This document shows, piece by piece, positions 1 through 7,304 of a stretch of 39,107 nucleotides of DNA (position 1 is its first letter; every line of letters begins with the position of its first letter). The stretch covers positions 1 to 39,107 of the forward strand of contig WJJG01000083.1 in NCBI GenBank assembly GCA_014729815.1, written 5' to 3'. The notes under the pieces were generated by a model. The model saw only the letters and a list, made by a program, of their open reading frames with translations, was not told where the DNA came from and ran no database searches. A program made the position numbers and the translations under genes. Origin of the DNA: Candidatus Eiseniibacteriota bacterium. Its GTDB lineage: Bacteria; Eisenbacteria; RBG-16-71-46; CAIMUX01; WJJG01.

Positions 1-140
1 CGCGGCCCCTGGGGTGGGGCGGCGCAGGCCTTCGTTCGCCTGCCCAACCAGATCATGGCCGCGTTTCATCTAGTCTCTCCCCCCTCCACGACGGACGGTA
101 TCACCGCTGTTCCCCTCTTCCTCGGCATCGGATCTGGGCA

Positions 141-2381
141 CTACTCAGGGCGCTGGCGCACGACGCGCACGCGCCCCGCGCCGGTCTCGACGAAGCGACC
201 GATCTGCGCGCAGTCGGGCACCCCCCGCTCGGCGAGTGTGGCCAGCAGCGCGTCGCACTGCGACGCGGGCACCGCGATCAGCAACCCGCCCGAGGTCTGC
301 GCGTCGCAGAGCAGGAGCTGCTCGGCAGCCGAGAGCCGCGCGTCCCAGTCGACGTGCGCCGCCACGTGGGCCTGGTTGTCGCGCGTGCCGCCCGGAACGA
401 CGCCCGCCGCGGCCCAGTCGAGCGCTTCGGCGACTCGCGGAACCGCGTCGTTCCAGATCTCCGCCCCGACGTCGGAGCCGCCGACCATCTCGCGCAAATG
501 TCCGACGAGGCCGAAACCGGTCACGTCCGTACAGGCGTGCACGTCGAACGGTTCCAGCGCCTCGGCCGCCTCGCGATTGAGTCGCAGCATCACCTGGCTG
601 CCCCGCTCGATCGCTCCGGCGCTGGCGACCCCCCGCTTGGCCGCCGTCGCCAGGATGCCCACGCCGATCGGCTTGGTCAGGATCAGGGCGTCGTCCCTGC
701 GGGCGCCGCGATTGCGCAGGATCCGGCCGGGTGGCACGATCCCTGTAACGGCAAGGCCGAACTTCGGTTCCGTATCATCGACCGAGTGGCCGCCGATGAT
801 GGCGATGCCGGCCTCCGACGCCTTCTCCGCCGCCCCGCGCAGGATCGCCTGCAGCACGGCCATCGGCAGCCGCCGCACCGGGAATCCGACCAGATTCAGT
901 GCGAAGAGGGGCCGGGCCCCCATGGCGTAGATGTCGCTCAGCGCGTTGGCGGTCGAGATCGCTCCGAAGGTGTGCGGGTCGTCGACGATCGGCGTAAAGA
1001 AGTCGACCGTCGAGACGATCGCCACCTCCTCAGAGATGCGGTAGACGGCCGCGTCGTCGGAGGTCTCGGTGCCCACCAGTAGTCCGGCATCCCGCGGGCG
1101 CGGCATCTGCGCGAGGATCTCTTCGAGGAGCTGTGGGCGGATCTTGCAGGCGCAGCCCAGTCCGTGCGTGAAGCGCGTCAGTCGAACCTCGGCGCCCGCG
1201 GGCGAGCCGGTCTCGACGCCGGCCTCCGCGGTCGCCTTGGTGGCCGAGGCCCGCAATTGGCGCACGACGTCGATCACCTGCTCGGCCGCGTGCTCGATCT
1301 CCGCCGCCCGCGTGGGCCGTCCGACCGAGAAGCGGATCGTGCCCATGGCCCGCTCGATCGGGACGCCCATCGCCTCCAGCACGCGCGAGACATCCACCCG
1401 GTCGGCGTGGCAGGCGGCCCCAGCCGATGCGGCGACCTCGGGCATCGCATCGAGGATCGCATGGGCCTCTACACCGGGGAAGGAGAGACTCAGCGTGTTG
1501 GGCAGCCGCTGCTCGGGATGACCGTTGAGATGCACTTCCGGGATCCGCTCCCGAATCAGCTCGTGCAGTCGATCGCGCAGCGCGCGCATGCGCGTGGCGG
1601 TGGCGTCAAGATCGCGGCCGGCGAGCTCGGCGGCGCGGCCGAGCCCCACGATCTCCAGGACATTCTCGGTGCCGGCGCGGCGGTCGCCCTCATGGTCCGC
1701 GCCGTGCAGGAACTTGGCCGGCTTGAGGCCCCGCCGGATGTAGAGGGCCCCGATCCCCTTGGGCGCATACATCTTGTGCCCCGCGATCGAGTAGAGATCG
1801 ACGCCGAGCGTCTCGACTCGCGCAGGGATCTTGCCCGCCGCCTGCGCTCCGTCGACATGCAGTGGCACGCCGGTGCCGCGCAGCACATCGGCCAGCGCGG
1901 CGATCGGCTGGATCGTTCCCACCTCGTTGTTGGCGTGCATGACGGTGACCAGGATCGTCTCGGGCGTGAGCGCCCGCCGCAGATCCTGCGGATCCACGCG
2001 GCCGTACTCGTCGACCGGCAGTGTGGTGATGCGGAATCCCTCCTGCTCCAGGAAGGCGCAGACCTCGCTGACCGCGGGATGCTCGATCGCCGAGGTGATG
2101 ATGTGACGGCCGCGCGTGCGATGCGCAGTGGCGATCCCTTTGATGGCCGCGTTGTTCGACTCGGTCCCGCCGCTGGTGAAGACGATCTCGTCGGGCTGCG
2201 CGCCGAGCAGCTCGGCCACCGCGCGGCGCGCCCGCTCGACCGCCTGCCGGGCCTGGATGCCGAGGCGGTGACTGCTCGAGGGATTCCCGAAGTGCGCGTC
2301 GAGGTAGGGACGCATCGCCTCGGCCACCTCGGGCGCGATGGGTGTGGTTGCGTTGTAGTCGAGGTAGATCGGCTGATTCAT
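141..2381 (-). CDS. selD: Fusion protein: NifS/IscS-like cysteine desulfurase (N-term, about 1240-2381) + selenide,water dikinase SelD (C-term, about 141-1193)
   Basis: ORF 141..2525; ATG at 2381 (MNQPIYLDYNATTPIAPEV) preceded by AGGAGA on the minus strand. PLP lysine motif SIAGHKMYAPKG and active-site Cys loop SAGAACHADRVDVSRVL. The SelD part starts VRLTRFTHGLGCACKIRPQLLEE (matches the E. coli SelD GCGCK catalytic region), with TDVTGFGLVGHL and CDAQTSGGLL. Confidence 0.95.
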   Translation of the reverse strand: MNQPIYLDYNATTPIAPEVAEAMRPYLDAHFGNPSSSHRLGIQARQAVERARRAVAELLGAQPDEIVFTSGGTESNNAAIKGIATAHRTRGRHIITSAIEHPAVSEVCAFLEQEGFRITTLPVDEYGRVDPQDLRRALTPETILVTVMHANNEVGTIQPIAALADVLRGTGVPLHVDGAQAAGKIPARVETLGVDLYSIAGHKMYAPKGIGALYIRRGLKPAKFLHGADHEGDRRAGTENVLEIVGLGRAAELAGRDLDATATRMRALRDRLHELIRERIPEVHLNGHPEQRLPNTLSLSFPGVEAHAILDAMPEVAASAGAACHADRVDVSRVLEAMGVPIERAMGTIRFSVGRPTRAAEIEHAAEQVIDVVRQLRASATKATAEAGVETGSPAGAEVRLTRFTHGLGCACKIRPQLLEEILAQMPRPRDAGLLVGTETSDDAAVYRISEEVAIVSTVDFFTPIVDDPHTFGAISTANALSDIYAMGARPLFALNLVGFPVRRLPMAVLQAILRGAAEKASEAGIAIIGGHSVDDTEPKFGLAVTGIVPPGRILRNRGARRDDALILTKPIGVGILATAAKRGVASAGAIERGSQVMLRLNREAAEALEPFDVHACTDVTGFGLVGHLREMVGGSDVGAEIWNDAVPRVAEALDWAAAGVVPGGTRDNQAHVAAHVDWDARLSAAEQLLLCDAQTSGGLLIAVPASQCDALLATLAERGVPDCAQIGRFVETGAGRVRVVRQRPE

Positions 2382-2607
2382 GGCACGCGTCTCTCCTGCG
2401 GCCGGGTCGTGCTGCCCGCGCGTGATGACGCCCGGCCGACGCCGGGTCCGCTGAGGGTCGCACACGTGCGCCGGATGTCGCAAGACGCTGGGTGGCCGAC
2501 GGCTACGGCAACCGCTGGGTGCCACGCGCCGCCTGCTTGCGGGGGTGGTCGGCGCCCGGTTTCGGGAGTATCATCCCGCGCGGATCAGAAGTGCGGGAGG
2601 AGCGAGG

Positions 2608-3327
2608 ATGGAGGCTGCCGAGAAGCGCGATCGGGTTCCGCCGGAGAAGGTGCCCCCGCTGCCCGAGGATCTGTTCCGCAGCGGAGATGTTACGGCCCTG
2701 GCGCACTTCTACCGCGGCGAGATGAACCGCCTGACCATCTGGCGCACGCGGATGGACTTCACCACCAACTGGGCGGTGATCGCGGCGGCTGGTCTGCTGA
2801 CCTTCTCGTTCCGTAACCCGAATGCCGATGCGATCTTCCTGCTGACGATCGCCACGCTCTGGTTCCTGCTCACCGTCGAGTCGCGACGCTACCGCTTCTA
2901 CGACGTCTGGCGCTGGCGGATGCGCATCCTCGAGGCGCACTTCCTGGTGCCGATCCTGACACGGGAGTCGAACCACCTGCGCGGTCCGTGGCGGGAGGAT
3001 CTGACCGCCGATCTGCTCTATCCGACCTTCAAGATGACCATGCGCGAGGCGATGGGACGCCGTCTGTTGCGCAACTACATCTACCTCTTCGCCCTGACCC
3101 TGGTCGTTTCGCTGGCGCACATCTTCGGCATCTCGCCGGCGACCAGCTCCTGGGCGGCCCTCACGCACGAGTACTTGGGCGCATCGATGCGCGAGAATTG
3201 GCTGCTGCTCTGCCTGATCGTGATCACCTACGTCCCGCTGGTCGGCTTGGCGGTCTTCGGATGGCGGCGGCGCAAGGTGATCGTCGAGCTCCACGATCAG
3301 CCGGTGCGCCGGTCCTACCGGGTGTAG
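2608..3327 (+). CDS. DUF2270-like integral membrane protein
   Basis: ATG at 2608 after GGGAGGAGCGAGG. Sequence FYRGEMNRLTIWRTRMDFTTNWAV...RYRFYDVWRWRMRILEAHFLVPIL resembles the DUF2270 family; several TM segments. Confidence 0.8.
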   Translation: MEAAEKRDRVPPEKVPPLPEDLFRSGDVTALAHFYRGEMNRLTIWRTRMDFTTNWAVIAAAGLLTFSFRNPNADAIFLLTIATLWFLLTVESRRYRFYDVWRWRMRILEAHFLVPILTRESNHLRGPWREDLTADLLYPTFKMTMREAMGRRLLRNYIYLFALTLVVSLAHIFGISPATSSWAALTHEYLGASMRENWLLLCLIVITYVPLVGLAVFGWRRRKVIVELHDQPVRRSYRV

Positions 3328-3417
3328 CGCGGGGCGCCCGAACGGCTTCGCGTGGCGTCCGAGTGCCTCGGCGTTCGGGGCAGACGAATGATCCCTGGCG
3401 AAATCAGGTGAACCGGC

Positions 3418-4056
3418 CTAGAAGAGCGCTCCTAGCAGACTGGCGATGTAGTCGTGTAGGAAGCTGACCCGCTGGCCGAGCAGGGCCACGCGCCCCATCA
3501 CGGTCAGGCCGAAGCCGGTGCCGAAGCCGATCATCAGCGTGTAGATCCCGATCTTCGAGCTGACTCCCAGAAGGCCCTTGTGCTCCTTGGAGAAGAAGAA
3601 GTAGCTCAGCGAGCAGATGATGCCGATGAAGGCCAGGGCGAACATCAGCCCGGTCCAGGTCGGCTCGATGGGTCGGATGGTGCCGTGGAGCTGGTAGAGG
3701 ATCGCGGTCTTGATCGTCAGCGGGATGAAGATCCCCGTCGAGATCCCGATGTAGAAGGCCAGCGAGTAGCGCGCCAGGAACCCATAGGTCTTGGAGAGGC
3801 GGAACCACATCAGAATGCCGAGAATCACCGGGAAGAGGTAGAAGTACTGTCCCCGCTCGAAGATCGGCGTGATGACCTTGTCGGTGAAACTGGTGTGGTA
3901 GAGCAGCATCGTCCAGTAGCCGGTCGTCACACCGACCCAGATGCGCTCGACCACCTTGAAGACCGGGTTGTCCTTGTAGAGGAAGGAGAAGATCGCCAGC
4001 GTCACGAGTGCCGCGATTCCGCCCCAGAAGAGCTCTCCCGTGGTTGCGCCTTCCAT
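3418..4056 (-). CDS. Polytopic membrane protein, cassette member 4, function unknown
   Basis: Full ORF with RBS GAGGGAGA before ATG 4056; about 6 hydrophobic segments. Confidence 0.8.
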   Translation of the reverse strand: MEGATTGELFWGGIAALVTLAIFSFLYKDNPVFKVVERIWVGVTTGYWTMLLYHTSFTDKVITPIFERGQYFYLFPVILGILMWFRLSKTYGFLARYSLAFYIGISTGIFIPLTIKTAILYQLHGTIRPIEPTWTGLMFALAFIGIICSLSYFFFSKEHKGLLGVSSKIGIYTLMIGFGTGFGLTVMGRVALLGQRVSFLHDYIASLLGALF

Positions 4057-4128
4057 TCCGATCTCCCTCTGTGCCGCTCCTCGGCCGCCGTCTGCAGGCG
4101 GCCGCCCGGTACCGTCTGACGCGCGGGT

Positions 4129-4974
4129 CTAGCGCCTGCGTTGCGCCGCCCGCCGGGCGAAGAAGGCGACATTCGTCATGACGATGAAGAAGAGAATCAC
4201 CGCATGGGATGTCGTCTGATACGGAATCCCGCGAGCGCCTTCGCCCCGGATTCCGGCCATCTGCTCGTACTCCGCGGCGCCCTTGATTCCGGGAATCAGG
4301 CCGAAGAGCTGTCCAGACTGCAAATAGGGGTAGTAGTCGGAGGCCATCACCCCGGTCACTCCCAGGGCCACCGGAACGCCGTACTTGGCGTTGCCATAGG
4401 TGATCCAGTAGTCGGCCGCGGTCCCGCTGGCCAGGGCGATCACACCCTCGACATCGTCGAAGTTGTGCACGCCCTCCATCATCGGCAGCTCGTCGACATT
4501 GTTGCCGTAGTAGTCGGTGGGGAAGGGCACGCGGAAGTCGGCGCCCATGGCCAGAATCGTGATCGCCGGGTACGGCTTGTAGCCCAGGAAGACGTAGTCC
4601 ACGCCGTATTCGACATCCATCTCGCCTGCGATGCGCGTGAGGATCTCATCGGCCATTGCGGGCCCGAACTGCGAGAGCGAGCTGAGCAGAACGCGCCCGC
4701 CGTTCCTCCAGACCTGACGGAGGATGGCCTCGGTCATCGGATGCAGTTCGGCCATGGTCGAGGGATCGTAGTCGATCGCCAGGAGAACGATTTCCCCGTC
4801 GGTCACGTCGTCGGAGAACTCGTAGACGTCGCGCACCTCGCTCGACTCGGTGACCGGAATGTACATCTCCCAGATCACCGGTACGACGACCGCCAATCCC
4901 ATGATCAGGTAGATCCAGCGCCGGTCGACGCTCAGCATCCGGTCGTACCAGGCCTTCGACTTTCGCTCGGCCAT
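4129..4974 (-). CDS. Membrane-anchored protein with N- and C-terminal TM helices around a soluble alpha/beta domain, cassette member 3, function unknown
   Basis: ATG 4974 (MAERKSKAWYDRMLSVDRRWIYLIMGLAVVVPVIWEM) with GAAGGAGC upstream. Soluble core GEIVLLAIDYDPSTMAELHPMTEAILRQVWRNGGRVLLSSLSQFGP...; C-terminal TM HAVILFFIVMTNVAFFARRA. The track's 4983 start is TTG. Confidence 0.8.
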   Translation of the reverse strand: MAERKSKAWYDRMLSVDRRWIYLIMGLAVVVPVIWEMYIPVTESSEVRDVYEFSDDVTDGEIVLLAIDYDPSTMAELHPMTEAILRQVWRNGGRVLLSSLSQFGPAMADEILTRIAGEMDVEYGVDYVFLGYKPYPAITILAMGADFRVPFPTDYYGNNVDELPMMEGVHNFDDVEGVIALASGTAADYWITYGNAKYGVPVALGVTGVMASDYYPYLQSGQLFGLIPGIKGAAEYEQMAGIRGEGARGIPYQTTSHAVILFFIVMTNVAFFARRAAQRRR

Positions 4975-5018
4975 CGGAAGCAAGCTCCTTCGGGCTCTCC
5001 GCCCGTGGTTGCCAGTCC

Positions 5019-5645
5019 CTAGTCGGTGCCCATGTAGGCCCGCTCGATTCCCAGCAGGATCTTGGTGCTATAGGTGATGGCGCCCAGCGCCACGCCGATC
5101 AGGATGGCGCGCTTGGCGGCCATGTTCGGCACTTCCAGGATCCAGCGCACGAACTCGGCGTTCCAGGTGGCGACCGGCTCGGGCAGCGGAATCAGTCGCA
5201 GCATGACCACGAAGGCGGTCACCAGCAGAACCGCCGCCAGAACCGTACGCGCGCGAAAGGCGCGATAGGCCGCGCTGGCGATATAGAAGGCCAGCATCGA
5301 GAAGAGCGTGGCCTGCGCGGGGACCAGGACGTAGTTGAACATGTTCGAGCTGAGTGAGGTCGAGGAGGCGAACCATTCGCGCTTCAATCCCGCGACGATC
5401 ATCACCAGGAACCCGAGGATCGTGAGGGCGGAGAAGATCCGCTCCTTTGGATCGCGCATGGCCTTGTTCACGGTGTTCTTCATCAGGCTGTAGATTCCGA
5501 CTGGCAGCGCCAGGATGCCGATAACGATCACGAAGTCGTTGGCATACTGGAAGAGCACGTCGGAATAGTCGTGCGGCACGAAGAACTGGATGACCATCGT
5601 CAGGCCGCAGAGAAAGACCAGGAAGATCGGAACTTGTCTCTTCAT
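5019..5645 (-). CDS. Polytopic membrane protein, cassette member 2, function unknown
   Basis: MKRQVPIFLVFLCGLTMVIQFFVPHDYSDVLFQYANDFVIVIGILALPVGIYSL...; about 5-6 TM segments; same strand as neighbours. Confidence 0.8.
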   Translation of the reverse strand: MKRQVPIFLVFLCGLTMVIQFFVPHDYSDVLFQYANDFVIVIGILALPVGIYSLMKNTVNKAMRDPKERIFSALTILGFLVMIVAGLKREWFASSTSLSSNMFNYVLVPAQATLFSMLAFYIASAAYRAFRARTVLAAVLLVTAFVVMLRLIPLPEPVATWNAEFVRWILEVPNMAAKRAILIGVALGAITYSTKILLGIERAYMGTD

Positions 5646-5768
5646 GCGTTCATCCCGTTGTCGCTCATGTCCTCATGTCCACTTCCGGTGCCGCGCACCA
5701 ACCGCACCCGCCCCAGGACACCGGGAGCGCGCGGGTGCGCCGGCAACCCGCACGGCCGGTGGGGCGAC

Positions 5769-7052
5769 CTAGTGCGGTTCGATCAAGTTGCTGATGAATC
5801 CGCTGCCGAGAATCGTCGCTTCGAGTACGCCCAGGATCGCCACGATCAGGATCCCGGCCTTGACCAAGTCCTGCGCCTTGAGCGGTCCGACCAGCTTCGG
5901 GTCCTGCGCCAGATAAGCCGAGGCCGCGTACAGCTCCTCCCCGATCAGGGTGTAGTCGGTGGCGGCCACGAAGAAGGGGATCTGGGGCACGCGATCGGTG
6001 CCCGAGATCTGGATCGAGCCGGTGACCGATCCCGCCTCGGCCAGCAGGAGGCTCTCGGCGTGGAAGACCCCCATGTAGAAGTTCGTCGCCGTCTTCTCGC
6101 GCAGCATCAGAGCGTTGACGGCGGCCACGTAGGGGAACTGCATGGCCGAGATGTAGAAGATGTTGTCGGGATTGTAGACCTCCGGCCGCCCGGCTTTGAG
6201 GTAGGCCTCCTTGACCGTTGCCTGGGCCATGACCATCATGACCGGTTCGTTGACCGGGACGAGCAGTTTGGTCTGGTACTCGGCCGTGCGTTCGGCCACG
6301 CGGGCCAGGATCGTGTAGGCCGCGAGGGTGGCGACGTCGCCGGCGGTGCCGGTGCCCAGCACGAAGAGGATCGGGCGGCCCATCTCGGTCGCGCGTCCGA
6401 TCGCCTCGTCGATGCGCTGCAGCCCCGGGATCGGACGGATGTAGAGCTCGGCGCCCTCCTTGGACCGGCGGATGAAGTAGACCATCAAGACGCCGAGTAA
6501 CAGAGCGATGACCAGGACGTTCCAGCGCTGCGTATGCCACCAGTCGCCGTGCGCGGTTGCGGTGACCGGGGGCGTGAAGGCGGACAGCGCATCGCCGGGG
6601 CCCATGGCCCGAATGCGGTAGTGCACCACGCCTCCCCGCGGGATGTAGCCGGGGTTGTAGTTCGCCCCGAGACGCACTTCGTCGTCCATATCGACGTAGC
6701 TGGTGGCGGGGATCGGGACCGTTCCGGTCAGGATCCAGGCCGAATCCGGCGCCTGGGCGGGCGTCCATGGCGCCCCCTCTTCGGCGGGCCGCCACGGCAG
6801 GCGGTAGATCTCGTACGCCACGACGCCGTCGGTCTCCGGCGCCGCTTTCCACTCGAGCAGGATGCCGTGACCGGCGTCATTGGGATTGTCCCGGGCGCTC
6901 AGACCCCGCGGCGCCGGCAACTCCTGGGCCGCGGCCAGTGCGGCGCCCAGCAGCAGCACGAGGACCAGCATCAGTATCCGCGACAGTCGGATGCGAGGCA
7001 CCGGTGTCGAGGGCGAGTCGGTCGGGTCGGCGGGCGCAGTTGGATCTGCCAT
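5769..7052 (-). CDS. Signal peptide + fibronectin-III-like domain + TM + conserved cytoplasmic-type domain + C-terminal TM (possibly DUF6754-like), cassette member 1
   Basis: ATG 7052 (MADPTAPADPTDS...), hydrophobic segment ILMLVLVLLLGAALAAAQ, FN3-like PRGLSARDNPNDAGHGILLEWKAAPETDGVVAYEIYR...VVHYRIRAMGP, TM VLVIALLLGVLMVYFI, then ELYIRPIPGLQRIDEAIGRATEMGRPILFVLGTG... Confidence 0.75.
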   Translation of the reverse strand: MADPTAPADPTDSPSTPVPRIRLSRILMLVLVLLLGAALAAAQELPAPRGLSARDNPNDAGHGILLEWKAAPETDGVVAYEIYRLPWRPAEEGAPWTPAQAPDSAWILTGTVPIPATSYVDMDDEVRLGANYNPGYIPRGGVVHYRIRAMGPGDALSAFTPPVTATAHGDWWHTQRWNVLVIALLLGVLMVYFIRRSKEGAELYIRPIPGLQRIDEAIGRATEMGRPILFVLGTGTAGDVATLAAYTILARVAERTAEYQTKLLVPVNEPVMMVMAQATVKEAYLKAGRPEVYNPDNIFYISAMQFPYVAAVNALMLREKTATNFYMGVFHAESLLLAEAGSVTGSIQISGTDRVPQIPFFVAATDYTLIGEELYAASAYLAQDPKLVGPLKAQDLVKAGILIVAILGVLEATILGSGFISNLIEPH

Positions 7053-7218
7053 TCTGTTCAAGGCTCGTTCCCCAGCTTGCGCGGCGGCCTGCGGGCCGCT
7101 CGCGGGTGTGCGAGACCTGGCGGGCCCTCCGCAGCGTGGTGGCGCGGCGCGACCGCCGAGCCGTGCGCGGGCAGTGAACCTCGTCAATCTACCGAGCGTG
7201 GGAGGCGCGAGACAAGCG

Positions 7219-7253
7219 AAAAACCGGGCCGCATCCGATCGGACGCGGCCCGG
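7219..7253 (-). terminator. Rho-independent terminator for the 7305-9098 gene
   Basis: CCGGGCCGC (7224-7232) pairs with GCGGCCCGG (7245-7253), inner TCCGATCGGA; read on the minus strand it is followed directly by TTTTTC. Confidence 0.8.
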
Positions 7254-7273
7254 TCCCCTGCGCGCAAAGCGTT

Positions 7274-7296
7274 CGCCGCCGGCAAAGCCGGCGGCG
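7274..7296 (-). other. Perfect 10-bp hairpin just after the stop codon of the 7305-9098 gene
   Basis: CGCCGCCGGC-AAA-GCCGGCGGCG, 9 nt from the stop codon, upstream (in transcription order) of the T-tailed terminator. Confidence 0.7.
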
Positions 7297-7304
7297 CGAA
7301 TGAC

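Noticed and set aside
141-1193. Possible Sec residue in SelD active site
   Set aside because: Catalytic position is Cys (GCACK); no in-frame TGA.
1164-2816. 550-aa plus-strand ORF
   Set aside because: Shadow of the NifS-SelD fusion running into the DUF2270 gene.
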